This document shows, piece by piece, positions 20,242 through 31,997 of a stretch of DNA of 64,000 nt (within the stretch, counting starts at the first letter, position 1; every line of letters begins with the position of its first letter). Made by a program: the position numbers and the translations under genes. The notes under the pieces were generated by a model. That model saw nothing but the letters and a program-made list of their open reading frames with translations, was not told the DNA's origin and did not search any database. Source of the stretch: Cymodocea nodosa (lineage: Eukaryota > Streptophyta > Magnoliopsida > Alismatales > Cymodoceaceae); assembly GCA_036874045.1 (NCBI GenBank), contig JAZBRI010000010.1:1136001-1200000 (forward strand), written 5' to 3'.

Positions 20242-21958
20242 GCTGTGATTTTGTGTGTTTAATGTTATGTATTCTGCATTTATTAAAAGAAAATATATTT
20301 GAAGTTTTCATGTTCATTTTATAAAAAAAAAAACAAACAAAACAAAATATCAATCCAGTTTGTTGGTATCTGTTCTGGGAAACCAACTAGCTTGCTTGTG
20401 AGCCACCAAAGGCATAAGAGCCTGGGTTCCACACAAGACACTGATTTAGTAATATCTGTTAAATGTTATTTTGTTTTATATTTTGCTTTTATCTATGAAT
20501 GAAAAGTTTTTTAGAATCAAAAAATCGGAATATGCAGAAGGAGATACAAATGAAACAAGGTATGTAACTAATTACTCGTCCTCAATTTTAAATCAAGTAA
20601 AACTGTATTCATGCTTGCTACAATTACTATACTTATTGTGAACTCTTTTTACATTGAAGACAATGCAAAATGTAGGTATGGGGGGGAGGTAATTGAAGTA
20701 ACAGCCATGTAAGTTTGTTAATGAAAGAAATTAAAATGGTACTACAAAGTTTTGAGGAAATTGAAAATTTTATGAACTTGTTGTAACTATCCGATAATTG
20801 AGACTGTAAAATTTTTATAAACTGCTTGAATGTTATATTTAGAAGGCTATAGAAGATGCTATTGAATTTATTATTTATGCAAATCTAGATATAGTATCTT
20901 ATGTTTTTTTGAAGTTCATGAGTTTAACAGTTTCACGATTTTAAAATGAAATTAGAATAATTAATGCTTAATCAAAAAATTATCTGAAGTCCTAAAGGAG
21001 CTGAGATGTGAATTCTAGATTAAATGAAACACATATGATAAAAGATACATTTAATTTGACTGATTGAATTTGTAGAATGATTTATGTGTAGATCTTATTA
21101 AACTACAGAAAAAGTATGAGCTTATTGTTATGGATTCATATTTTCAGTAACTGATAGAAGCAGGACTATATGAGATTGGCATTTTACTGCATCTATATTA
21201 ATGAAATACAAACATATATAGTATGTGATTAATGTTTTGTTTTGTGTTTGTAGTATAAAAAAAAAAAAAAAAATGAGAGTTTATTAACTTGTTTGATTAC
21301 GAGCCTTTTGTACTTGAGCAGATAGGTATGTAAGGATTATTGACCTGAAAATGACTCTTAAAATCTGGCAACCTAAGATCCTAATCAGATCTGGGATTGT
21401 TGACTGAAAGCTCGTTACATGGGTACATTAGAAAGCTCTTGTATGATTCAAGCTTGTCAAATTAACTTTTAAAGTACGAAAAAAAAAAAAAAACATATAC
21501 TGTTCTGAAAAGATACAAGTATTTTGTGAAATACAGATATCTTATGAATCGAGTATATTTTCTGTTATCTAGAATTGCTGAAATATGAATTTGGAATTGA
21601 CTTTTGAAGTTTTTTAATGGAGATACAATTCTTTATTCTACTTATCTTAATCAAATTGAATTAGATTGTACTCTGATTCGTATGTTGTTGAAATTTCTTC
21701 TAGAAATTTTATTGGAAAATTCAGGATGACAGATGATGAAAAGAAAAACAAATGATAATATAATTAACACTTATGTGATGATGATATAGTTTGTATGTAA
21801 TTTGCATATATTCTAAGTATATTTGTAGGTTGATTACTGAAACATACAGAATATATTTTTATGCTAAATAGAAGAAAAACAAAAGGGGAAGAATTAATTC
21901 TAGCACTTTTAAAGACCAATTAATTAGATCTTAGTTTGCTAAGGGACTAGCAAAATTT
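20242..21958 (+). other. Long 3' noncoding region of the element
   Basis: About 1.7 kb without coding frame, conserved in the minus-strand copy (53772-55585). Landmarks: a well-kept block with CCACCAAAGGCATAAGAGCC (20402-20421); ACATTGAAGACAATGCAAAA followed by GGTATGGGGGGGAGGT (20651-20690), which is like the ATTGAGGACAAT...GGGGG motif common near the 3' end of plant gypsy elements; length-variable A runs (21257-21272 and 21479-21493); and TTGACCTGAAAATGACTC (about 21340). Its role is unknown. Confidence 0.7.
20673..20690 (+). other. Upstream polypurine-like tract
   Basis: GGTATGGGGGGGAGG with a seven-G run, 1.28 kb before the LTR and resembling the true PPT (GGTATGGGGAAAG). It is kept on the minus-strand copy at about 55123-55137. 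It may act as a secondary plus-strand primer or be a relic of an earlier 3' end; this is inference. Confidence 0.45.
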
Positions 21959-21972
21959 AGGTATGGGGAAAG
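21959..21972 (+). other. Polypurine tract (PPT)
   Basis: AGGTATGGGGAAAG directly abuts the TG of the 3' LTR, the expected place for the RNase H-resistant primer of plus-strand synthesis. The stretch CTAGCAAAATTTAGGTATGG is kept next to the LTRs at 50311 (plus), 53771 and 57397 (minus). Confidence 0.85.
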
Positions 21973-24165
21973 TGTTTAGAATGAAAAAGTGCATATTATT
22001 AACGGTTAAATGATGGTTAATTGCATAATATTTAGCTTATCATATAAGAATTAAGCCATTATGTTATAATTGCATTGTTATATGTTTTAATTGAAGAATT
22101 TGCTTAAATTGGGGGAATTAATGTTAATTTAGTACATTTATGAACTGTTGGTAAGTTGCAGGCTGTGAAATTCTTAAGTATCTGAATTTTCTGATATTTC
22201 AAACAGTTATGTTTAACATACCGAACAAATTCGGATAGTTATGTTTAACAGACCGAATATGTATTGGATAGTTATGTTTAAATTGCCGAACAGTTATGTT
22301 TTGAGAGAATATTTTATTATTTCCTGAACTACACGTGTCAAAACCATAATGAATGACTTAAGTGAACTTTTGGTGAGTTATCTATAACTATCCAAAATTA
22401 CAGCTGGGCATCGGATAGTTATCCCTGTAACTCTCCGAAATCTCTTTTTATTTATAAAATAGCTAAGGACACGTGTCGTGTTCTAGGAAATTGACTTAAG
22501 TGAATTTTCAGTAAGTTAGCTGTAACTATCTGAAATGCATCTGAGCATCGGATAGTTAGACCTGTAACTCTCCGAAATGTTATTTTATGATTAAACTACT
22601 GCTGACACTTGTTGAGATCTAGTAGATTTACTTAAGTTATATATCGGTGAGTTATTTGTAACTATCTGAAATGCATCTAAGCATCAGATAGTTAAGTTTA
22701 TAAGTATCTGAAATGCACCTGAGCATCAGATAGTTAAATTTATGCATGTGTTTTATAGTTAAATCAATGAAGAAAGTCCATTGGGTTATCTGTAACTCCA
22801 CAGACTATATATATTTTCTAATATGCCACTGTAGCGGTTGCAGGAACAGATAGTTGGAAGAGAAAAACCACGTTTGCACGTATCGCGCAGGGAAAGAAAT
22901 CATCATCGTTAATATGAATGAAGGAAATCCAACCGACTATTCAAGCAGAAGCAGTTACTACTAAAGAAATATAAAAGAAAAGAAGAAAAAAAGAAAAGGG
23001 TGTGATCGATGGGCGGACAATATGTGTAGAGGAGGATCGGCGACGCAATTCTCTGAAGTACCACACCAACCATCATCATTACCATCATCACCACCATAAT
23101 CACCAACCATCGGAGGTCTGTGAGGATACTTGCCTAATGTCGGGTCAATTTCGAGCCAAACACAGTGCTTGACAACCACTGTGAGGAGTGATCACGTCGC
23201 GGGAAGGGAAACCATTTTCACCAAGCATCAACTCATATTTCAGGAGATCGTAAAGCTTTTAGCCTTGGCTTCGGGTTGATGCCTGTATGCTAAAGAGGAG
23301 ATCATCTTGCAATTCTGGACTTGCGATTCTATAGGGAGAGGAGACAGGATTGTAAGTGATTTAATTTTCAGTGGTGTAATCGCATTGCAAGTAGTGTCAG
23401 AAGTATTTACTGTCAAGTGAGATTACTTTACATTTCACCTATCGCCCATTTCCATGTTCATATTAAAACAAAAATACCAAAAATAATTTATCTATGTTTG
23501 TATGTTGTATTTGAGTGTTGTATTGTTTGTGTTGTATTGTGATTAATGTTATCTTTGTCAGTGTTGTGATTGTTTTATGTTTACTTTAGATTTACAGTTT
23601 ACTTAAATTGGTTCATTCAAAAGACTTAAAGATTTTAATGGTTACCGTTTGAATTATCTGAATGTTAGTATTGCTCAATGATAAATCCAATGTTAACTAA
23701 CATTAAAGAGCTTAATTGATGTTATTTACAATTTATGGAATCGCCCAATGGTTGGCCGAATTCCTCTGTAAATAGCAGTATTAAAAAGGAAAAGGCAGGC
23801 TCGTGGAGTTAACTGAAGTCCACGAGGTTAGTCCGTTGAGTTATCCATAACTCAACGAACTTAGTCCGTTGAGTTAGCTGTAATTCAACGAAGAGCTTAT
23901 TGAATATATAAATTTGATTTTTAACAAATGAACAATTCTCAACTTCGTCAGCAATTCCCTGTGGGATCGACCTGTACTTGCACACTGATACAATAGACAC
24001 TATGCACTTGCAGTTAAAGTACAAATTGGAATTAATATCTAAATTGTATTAAAGGTTGTTTGTTTACTTCTAAAAGAGAGAATAGGCATAAAGATAAATT
24101 AATTAAGTAAAAACAGAAGTAACAAATCCATGTCTTTCTAGTATAGTGCTGGGAAAACCCAAACA
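21973..24165 (+). repeat. 3' LTR of the Athila-like element (2193 bp)
   Basis: Direct repeat of 7166-9357, with the same TGTTTAG start and CCAAACA end. It keeps the TATA candidate (about 22808-22817), the inverted-motif arrays and the hairpin pair near 23840-23890. Differences from the 5' LTR are mostly transitions. Confidence 0.93.
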
Positions 24166-24170
24166 CTACG
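24166..24170. repeat. Target-site duplication, right copy (CTACG)
   Basis: Partner of ATACG at 7161-7165, with one mismatch. Confidence 0.7.
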
Positions 24171-24461
24171 ATTGTTGTTATAGCAACCATTACTTTTTTT
24201 GTTTATTCAATTTCTACTATAATTTTCTGTGTTTATTTCATTATTTATTGTTATGTTTGTCCTTACATGTTGGATATCATGGTGAGTAGTACTAGGGTTA
24301 TATGTTGTCATGTGGGTTTAATCTTAAGTTGATATTTTTGTAGTAGCTCTCTTTGTTTAACCTCTATGTATAGAGGTATTGCCTTGGTTAATGAATCAAT
24401 CCAAATTTCCACCTATTCTTGTTTTCATAATGTATTTATTATTCATAAAAAAAAAAAAAAA
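24171..24461 (+). mobile_element. Candidate LINE (L1-type) 3' end with poly(A)
   Basis: CCTCTATGTATAGAGGTATT forms a small hairpin and is followed by TTGGTTAATGAATC and, after a T-rich stretch, a 15-base A run at 24447-24461. This layout is usual for 3' ends of plant L1 LINEs. No coding part is visible: the 17 kb Athila-like element interrupts the sequence just upstream. No target duplication was found, so a processed RNA tail of another kind is possible. Confidence 0.35.
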
Positions 24462-24954
24462 CATAAAGTCTTAATAGGTAGGCAAGTTAGTTGGTTGAAG
24501 AGGAGACTCAACTAGTCATTTGACCAATTGGTATTTGAAGCCAAATGTATCCAATCAAATTAGTTGAAAATATTGATTTGAAATCAACAATTTCGGTCAA
24601 ATGACAGATTGATTAAACTTGACTCATTGATACACCTACAAATAGGTCTAAATGTCCCTTGAGATTCTAGTGTGATTAAGACTTTTAAGTATTGTGCTAC
24701 ATTGAACAATAACTATATGTTTGTATATTTAAACCATTTCTACAATTTTAAATTAATACAATTATATATTTTCAAACTAATTTATTTTTATAAATATTTG
24801 ATCTTACAGTTATTTCTTTTGAATCATAGAACCTAATTTTGCTTCACCTAACATTCCTATTAATACTTCATCACCAATATAGGAATATGAGCAATAGGTA
24901 GATAAATATTGATATCATTCAATAGTTATGTATGTATCTACAAAGGTACAATTA
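24462..24954. other. Spacer
   Basis: AT-rich, with repeated TTGAAATCAA/GGTCAAATGA words near 24520-24620. No frame or element boundary seen. Confidence 0.4.
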
Positions 24955-25614
24955 GGGGGTGTCTATACATCTAGAAAATGGCAAAAACCACTAAAAAGGA
25001 AAATGGCAGAAATTTTTTCACCATTTTCTGAGTGTTTGTGCATCAAATGATTTTCCATCATTTTTCGCCATTTTCCCTTGGTATATAAGAAAAATTTTCT
25101 TTCATTTTCTAACTTTCTGATCTCTGAAACTAATGGAAAATGAAAGAAAAGAAAATATGAATTATCACAGAATATATTAACATCATGTAATTTTGATATA
25201 AAAAGTATTTGTCTTTAATAGATGAGAATTGATATTATGAGAGATATATAGAATAATAAAGATGTGTGAAATGTATTTTATGTTGTAACAATTATCACAA
25301 ATGACTCTATCTTATATTGTCTATAACAAATTTTGTTATTTTCTATTTTGCAGATAAATACAAAAAATATTTAATTTATTAATTTCAAAATTTTTATTTT
25401 GTGAATAAACATATATATTTTATATTCTATGATTTTTCGTCATTTTTTGTTCTGTGCACAAATAAATGTATTTTAAATTTCATCATTTTCTATTTTGTGC
25501 ATAAATACCTTGATTTTCTATTAACTTTCCTTTACTTTCTGTTATTTTCCTTTCCATCATTTTCTATAATATTCTGTCATTTTATTTCCACCATTTTCTA
25601 ATGCACTAACACCT
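24955..25614. mobile_element. MITE-like element, about 660 bp, imperfect TIRs
   Basis: Left end GGGGGTGTCTATACATCTAG then AAAATGG; right end CCATTTTCTAATGCACTAAC then ACCT. As inverted repeats they share GGTGT...TAGAAAATGG with a few mismatches. GGGGGTGT starts are typical of Tourist-like (PIF/Harbinger-mobilised) MITEs. An internal TGTTTGTGCATCAAATGATT resembles the end of the PIF/Harbinger relic at 4302. The interior is rich in ATTTTCT and GAAAAT words. No 3-bp TTA/TAA duplication could be shown. Confidence 0.45.
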
Positions 25615-26123
25615 AGTTTTCTTTATTACTACAAATATCTATTTTTTTATGATTAATTAATATCTACAAAGGTCCAATTACTTTTGCCGCTTGCACCCAT
25701 CACATTATTCCACCATCTTTAACATAGGAACATCTATAATATGTAAGTAGTTAATAATCAATAAGTAGTATCCATTTTAATTGAAGAAAATGTATATTGC
25801 TAACGTATCTAATGAATAATGTTATAGATGCAATGTCGTCCTTATAAAAGTTCAAATAAAATAGTTATAGTAGCTAAGAGATTTTTGTTAAATGAGAATA
25901 CTGATAAAATTTTTTAAAGATATCCTTTAGGCATAGGATGATGTGAGGTTGTGATAAAGGTTGGTGTAGACAATAACATACCATTATTCTAACCCTATAA
26001 ACAAGCTAAAACAATTAAAGATGCGTACAAAAGTAATGTTGCTTGGCTTCATGGTTTGGTAAATAATTAAGTTATTTACTTAAACTTCTATTCATGAGGA
26101 AGATTTTACTACTCCTAATTATT
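25615..26123. other. AT-rich spacer
   Basis: No coding sequence, repeat array or clear element end seen. Confidence 0.4.
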
Positions 26124-26286
26124 TGTAAACCCCTCCAAAAAGATGTAGAAAATGTGCACCCCCTTCCCCCACGAGGAAAACAAAATGGGGGATGGGAAAA
26201 AAAATCTCAAAAAGACTACAAATGACACTCCCCAACAATGTAAGCTAACTTGTTTGCATTGTAGAAAAATGGACTCGCCACCTCTA
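26124..26286 (+). repeat. Left inverted arm
   Basis: Aligns with the reverse complement of 30722-30882 over almost its whole length with scattered substitutions; similarity stops just after AATGGA(C/G)TC. Confidence 0.75.
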
Positions 26287-26959
26287 GCAAGTCCACATTT
26301 GTGATTCCTCACATATAAGTAACACCATTTCCTTCAAATCTTCATTTTGCAAAGCTTTTGCATTCTTTTCAGTGTGTTTCCACCCTAGTTGGACGCATTT
26401 TGCAAGTGGAAGGGTGAGCTCATCATCAACCGTAGTAATCCTTCCCTTGTTTTCCTTTCTCCCGACCACCTGTAGCCTGAATTTTTCCATGGCTGAGGTT
26501 GCAAGCCCCTGACTCGACGTCTCCAATCATCATCGAGATGGCACACCCTTGTTTTCGTTTCTCTGATTTGCTAGAGAAGTCTTGCCTTTATTGATGACGA
26601 AAGGTGTCTCCACCATAGTCTTCATTGGATTTCGACAAACATTGGGATTTGTTTTCAGCTGTTGGATCTTCCTATGATAGATCTAGGTCGTTGGATCTAG
26701 ACAGCTAAGTCATAATCGTCCGATCCTCTACTTTAAGTCGTGCAAGATCTAACCATTGGATCTCACTGCGATGAATCTTGATTGTCCGTTCGAGATCGAG
26801 GTAGATGGTCTCAACTACTAGATTGATCGGATGAGGATCATTAGATCTCGATCTAAGGGTTCTTTGAGTCATCCGATCCTGACCATCAGATTCAAATCTG
26901 ACAGTCTTGCTGCAAGGTCACTTGCCACGAGTTTCGCTATGCCACCACTACGCACTACA

Positions 26960-29094
26960 TGTTTGTGTTTTCCCAGTACTACACCAGAAAAACTTGGATT
27001 TGTTACTTCTATTTTTACTTAGTTAATTTATCTTTATGCCTATTTTTTCTTTTAGAAGTAAACAAACAACCTTTAATACAATTTAGATATTAATTCCAAT
27101 TTGTACTTTAACTGCAAGTGCACAGTGTCTATTGTATCAGTGTGTAAGTACAGGTCGATCCCACAGGGAATTGTTGAAGAACTTGAGAACTATTTGTTTG
27201 TTAACAATCAAATTTATATATTCAATAAGCTCTCCGTTGAATTACAGTTAACTCAACGGACAAAGTTCGTTGAGTTATGGATAACTCAACGGACTAACCT
27301 CGTGAACTTAAGTTAACTCTACGAGCCTGTCTTTTCTTTTTAATACTGCTATTTACAGAGGAATTCGGTCAACCATTGGGCGATTCCATAGATTGTAAAT
27401 AATATCAATTAAGCTCTTTAATGTTAGTTAACATTGGATTTATCATTAAGCAATATTAACATTCAGATAATTCAAATAGTAACCATTAAAATCTTTAAGT
27501 CTTTTGAATGAACCAATTTCAGTAAACTGTAAAACTAAAACAAACATAAAACAATCACAACACTTCCAAAGATAACATTAATCACGATACAACACAAACA
27601 ATACAATACTCAAATACAACATACAAACATAGATAAATTATTTTTGTATTTTTATTTTAATATGAACATGGAAATGGGCGAAAGGTGAAATGTAAAGTAA
27701 TCTCACTCGATAGTAAATACTTCTGACACTACTTGCAACGTGATTACACCACTAAAAATTAAACCACTTACAATTCTGTCTCCTCTCCCTATAGAATCGT
27801 GAGTCCAGAATTGCAAGATAATCTCCTCTTTAACATACAGGCATCAACCTGAAGCCAAGGCTAAAAGCTTTACGATCTCCTGAAATATGAGTCGACGCTT
27901 GGTGAAAATGGCTTCCCTTCCCGCGACGCGATCACTTCTCACAGTGGTTGTCAGGCACTGTGTTTGGCTCGAAATCGACCCGACATCAAGAAAGTATTCT
28001 CACAGACCTTCGATGGTTGGTGATTGTGGTGGTGGTAACGATGGGTGGTGTGATACTTCGGAGAATTGCCAATACTGTCTGCAGAAAGCTCGGTGCTCCT
28101 CCTCTGTATACATTGGCCGTCCATCGATCACACCTTTTTCTTCTTTTTCTTCTTTTCTTTTATATTTCTTCAGTAGTAACTGCTTCTGCTTGAATGGTCG
28201 GTTGGATTTCCTTCATTCATATCAACAACAATGCTTTCTTCTCCCTACGCGATACATGCAGTCGTGGTTTTTCTTCCAGCTGTCCTGTTTCTACAACCGC
28301 TACAGTGGCATATTAGAAAATAAATAGTCCGTGGAGTTACAGATAACTCAACGAACTTTCTTCGTTGATTTAACTATAAAACACGTGCATAAATTTAACT
28401 ATCCGATGCTCAGGTGTATTTTGGATACTTATAAACTTAACTATCCAATGCTTAGATGCATTTCGGATAGTTACAGATAACTCACCGATATATAACTTAA
28501 GTAAATCTATTAGATCTCGACACGTGTCAGTAGCATTTTAATCATAAAATAACATTTCGAAGAGTTACAGAGCTAACTATCCAATGCTCAGATGCATTTC
28601 GGATAGTTAGAGATAACTCACCGAAAATCCACTTAAGTCACTTTCCCAAAACATGACATGTGTCCACAGCTATTTTATAAATAAAAAGAGATTTCGAAGA
28701 GTTACACATATAACTGTCCGATGCCTAGTTGCAATTTCGAATAGTTATAGATAACTCACTGAAAGTTCACTTAAGTCATGCATTATGGTTTCGAGACGTG
28801 TACTTTAAGAAATAATAAAATATTCTTTCAAAACATAACTGTTCGGCAATTTAAACATAGCTATCCGAAATATCAGAAAATTCAGATACGTAAGAATTTC
28901 ATAGCCTACAACTTACCGATAGTTCAGAAATGTACTAAATTGACATTAATTCCCCAAAATTAAGCAGATTCTTCAATTAAAGCATATAACAGTACAATTA
29001 TAACATAATGGCTTAATTCTCATATGATAAGCTAAATATTATGCAATTAACCATCATTTAACTGTTAATAATATGCACTTTTTCATTCTAAACA
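26960..29094 (-). repeat. Solo LTR of the Athila-like family
   Basis: Reverse complement of the 2.19 kb LTR from end to end: begins TGTTTGTGTTTTCCC and ends CATTCTAAACA. There is no PBS, PPT or internal sequence on either side, so it arose by LTR-LTR recombination. Flanks CTACA (26955-26959) and CTGCA (29095-29099) fit a 5-bp target duplication with one substitution. It lies within the TIR element at 26124-30882, so it is younger than that element. Confidence 0.9.
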
Positions 29095-29515
29095 CTGCAC
29101 CCGCCACTTTACCATGCCATTGCTACCCAATGTTGCTCAACTATGCTTCGCCACACCCCACCACACCATTGTGCTCTACCACAACCTCCATTTGTTGACC
29201 CTCTCCTCTCAACCTCATTGAGCTCGTGGTGTCCCTCTTCGACGTCCCAAGCGATTGCTAGGGTGAGGAGGGCAATCTCTACGCCTCTTGGGCTTGTCGG
29301 AGTTGGCTACCGTCACTAGAGATGAAGGCTAGCTCTATTGCGAGCTCGCTAGAATCTGACGAGCTACGGTTGGCCATGGACCATCCAATCTCGCAAGATG
29401 CAAGATTTGGACCATCCATGTGTCCCGTAGGATTCGAGTTTTATAACCTGGATCGTGCGATTTGGATATGCTTTGGGTCCACAACCATTTCCGGTAAACT
29501 AGGGTTTATCGGCTA

Positions 29516-29618
29516 TGCTGATAAACCTGGTTTGCCTCCCTTTTATGCAGTTGTGATTAACCAGTTGTGCTAATAAAGTTGGTTTGCCTCCCTTTTGCGC
29601 GACCATGATTAACCGGCT
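29516..29618. repeat. Two 52-bp tandem units
   Basis: TGGTTTGCCTCCCTTTT starts at 29528 and at 29580, followed in both by TGATTAACC after a dozen diverged bases. Confidence 0.7.
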
Positions 29619-29884
29619 ATATCTAATTAATCCAAGTCAAGTCAGCTGATTCGGTGATTCATCAGTTAGCCTCACTAACGTCACGTCATTTGATGACATC
29701 AGCACACCGTGTGGTGACGTCATTATTCTGTATGCTAATGTTATCTTCTATTTACTAATGTCAATAGGCCGTCTGCTGACGTCACCAGCTAATTTTTTCT
29801 AAGTGACTTCCCACGGTCTTTGGGCACTCCTTTTGGCCGTTATAGTCATGTCTTTTCCACTATAATTGCATGCAAAGGATGTTG

Positions 29885-30250
29885 TACCACACGTGTTGTC
29901 TCAAAGGGGGAATTTTTCCATAAAATTCGCACTTTATGGTGAAATTCTAGGCTATTATACCCTTTAGAGAGGCCTCATCACTTGCTGATGCCCTAGAGGA
30001 GAAATGTCACGCACTTTAGTAGCATTGCAGGCTACCTAAACCTTTAGTGAGGCCCCTTCACGTACCACACATATTACCTTAGAGGTGGAATTTTGTGCAC
30101 TTTGTAGCAAAGTTTTGGTCCATCGTGCCTTTTAAGGGGTCTCCACCACACTCCTCACATGGTGTCTCAAAGGTTGAATATCGCATTTTGTGGCAATATT
30201 CTACGCCATTTGTTTAGCCTTTTGGGGGGGTTTGACTTTCTACCCCTTCG
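29885..30250. repeat. Degenerate tandem array, about four 85-91 bp units
   Basis: Each unit has (GT)CT(C/A)AAGAGG-like start (about 29899, 29990, 30075, 30163), GGAAT...TT, CGCACTTT(A/G)T(A/G)G, a GCCTT/CCTTTAG block and a CTCC(A)CC/CCTCAC end. The units are strongly diverged, so this is an old array inside the TIR element. Confidence 0.6.
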
Positions 30251-30381
30251 TTAGGTTAGGCCTTTGTGTGGACTTTCTATGGGTTTATGTCATTTGCCCT
30301 CTTTGTCTATGAGTCACCTTATAGCTGACCCTAACCATAGGTTAAGATTTTAGTGGACTTGGTTAGCTCTATTGACCTTGG

Positions 30382-30437
30382 TCAAAGTTAACCATTGACT
30401 TTGATTGATGAAAGTCAAAGTCAATGGTTGACTTTAA
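30382..30437. repeat. Hairpin with about 22-bp stem, TTGAC-rich
   Basis: TCAAAGTTAACCATTGACTT (30382-30401) pairs with AAGTCAATGGTTGACTTTA (about 30418-30436) with about two mismatches around a short loop. The area also holds several TTGAC words, the core of WRKY-binding W-boxes; a regulatory role is speculation. Confidence 0.65.
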
Positions 30438-30721
30438 CTTTTGACCTTTCTCCTTGATTTCGACCAAAGACCTTTGGGGTCTTTACATGAGTCTCCTAGA
30501 CTTATGGTTTCTTTGGGGAAACCTTATCCACTTATTTTAGTACCTTTAGAAACTAGGATCACTCGCACTCATCTCTTTGAGAGGTTGACTTGTCTAGGCA
30601 GATAAGGTGCCTCACACTTTCCTTATCTGTACTCGAGAAACTTACCCGAGTCTCTTAGATTAGCTCACAAGAGATTTCAATTTTACATCGCTTAGGTTTT
30701 CCTAGTCTTCCTTTAATTAGA

Positions 30722-30882
30722 CTAGGTAATGACTCCATTCTTCTCCAATGCGAATGAGTTAGCTTGCATTGTTAGGGAGTGTTGTTTGTAGACCTTCCGA
30801 GATTTTTTTCCCATCCCCCATTTTGTTTTCCTCATGAGGGAAGGGAGTGCGCATTTTTTACACCTTTCCGAAGGGGTTTACA
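30722..30882 (-). repeat. Right inverted arm
   Basis: Inverted partner of 26124-26286, ending GGGGTTTACA at 30882. Confidence 0.75.
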
Positions 30883-30970
30883 TTATGCATTATATAATTC
30901 TTAATTTCTAATTATGATTTATTTCCTCAACTATTCTTGAAGGTCAATTTCGTTCAATGATATTCTACCC

Positions 30971-31992
30971 TGATAGGAATAAAACCTAATCGTTTAGTTA
31001 ACACACTATGACATGATTCTAAAAAACTCACCTTTAGAACTCACCAAAAAACTAGGAAGTAAAAAGGAATAGAAGAAGAAACACACTGAGACACAAGATT
31101 TACGTGGTTTGGCAACTACCTATATCCACAAAGAGTTAAAAGTTCTTCTATGAGCTTCGGCACAATCAATCGTATGTTTTTTATATCATAAATGTTTATA
31201 TACTACCCAACCTAGGGTTAATAAACCTTTAATTACAATAGAGCCATTACAGTAGTAAAAATACACTTCAGAGAATAAAGACTCATTTCAGAGCCTTTCA
31301 TCCCAACTCTTTGAAAGTTGTAGTATTTTGAATAGTTATAGGACTTAACTATTCGAAGAAATTCTTCTTTCTTCATTTGTTGTAATGGGTGGATACTATA
31401 GTAGGCTAATTGTTCAGAGAGATTCTATTTTCCGAATAGTTACAGTCCTAACTATCTAAAAACCCACTTACATCTCTCTTAGTCCTTTCGGAAGGGTTTG
31501 CTTGTAGCTTTCTGAAAAAATCTTGCTTTTCAGATAGTTACTGTCTTAACTATTTGAAAACCCACTTAAGTATCTCTTAAGTCCTTTCGTAAGGTTGTAG
31601 CTGTAACCTTTCGAAAAACCATGACTTTCAGATAGTTATTGTCTTAATTATCTGAAAATTCACTTAAGTCCCTGACTTTTGGACACTTAGCTTTTTAACT
31701 ATCCAAAGATCCTCTTAAATCCTTGACTTTCGAATACTTAGCTTCTTAAGTATCCGAATATCCACTTAAGTATCATCTAAGTCATTTTGGATGGTTCTAC
31801 CTGTAACCTTCCGAAATCTCCTAACTTTCGAATAGTTAGCTTAAAGCCTTCCAACTGTTCTATTATTTTCGAATACTTCCACCTGATAACTTTCTGAAAA
31901 TATTTATCTGTTAAAGACTTATAGTTGACAAGCTTTTGATTGAACTTGGACATCTGGTAGCATACTCCACACCTATACCACTTGCCCTAACA
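30971..31992 (+). repeat. Solo LTR of a second (probably Copia) family
   Basis: Starts TGATAGG and ends CCTAACA, imperfect inverted termini, and is flanked on both sides by TACCC (30966-30970 and 31993-31997), a perfect 5-bp target duplication. TTTACGTGGTTTGGCAACTA (31101-31120) followed by CCTATATCCACAA is a sequence common in plant Copia LTRs. The second half is an array of (GATAGTTA...TAACTAT)-type inverted words and ACTTAAGT words, very like those of the Athila-like LTR. No internal region is left. Confidence 0.85.
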
Positions 31993-31997
31993 TACCC

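Larger units (their letters stand above)
7166..24165 (+). mobile_element. Complete Athila-lineage Ty3/gypsy retrotransposon, rearranged gene order
   Basis: A 17.0 kb element bounded by direct LTRs (7166-9357 and 21973-24165), both TGTTTAGAATG...CCAAACA, with a PBS at 9365 and a PPT abutting the 3' LTR. RT hallmarks ([16 protein letters not shown]) and the DLGAG protease are those of the Athila lineage. Order: LTR, PBS, zinc knuckle plus gag-pro linker, protease, RT, RNase H, integrase, ORF X, capsid Gag, F-box protein, long 3' noncoding region, PPT, LTR. Normal Athila elements have capsid before the zinc knuckle and no F-box gene. Multiple stops and frameshifts mean this copy is not autonomous now. 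In the first roughly 238 aligned LTR bases I counted ten differences, nine of them transitions, so the insertion is not recent. Confidence 0.93.
26124..30882. mobile_element. Terminal-inverted-repeat element, possibly Mutator-like, hosting a solo LTR
   Basis: The arms 26124-26286 and 30722-30882 are inverted copies of about 160 bp, starting TGTAAACCCC and sharing GAGGAAAACAAAATGGGGGA and a (C)AACAATG(T/C)AAGCTAAC block. Without the solo LTR at 26960-29094 the element would be about 2.6 kb. The interior is less AT-rich than its surroundings, with 'GATCC/GGATCT' words, but no transposase could be read. Long arms without a recognisable enzyme fit a non-autonomous Mutator-like element; no 9-bp duplication was found, so a fold-back of another repeat remains possible. 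Confidence 0.5.

Noticed and set aside
20360-20445. tRNA-derived SINE in the 3' region
   Set aside because: Only a weak B-box-like GGGTTCCAC is present and there is no A box at the proper distance or poly(A)/target duplication.
26115-30892. 9-bp target duplication around the inverted-arm element
   Set aside because: Flanks TAATTATTT and TTATGCATT do not match at any sensible offset, so a Mutator assignment is not proven.
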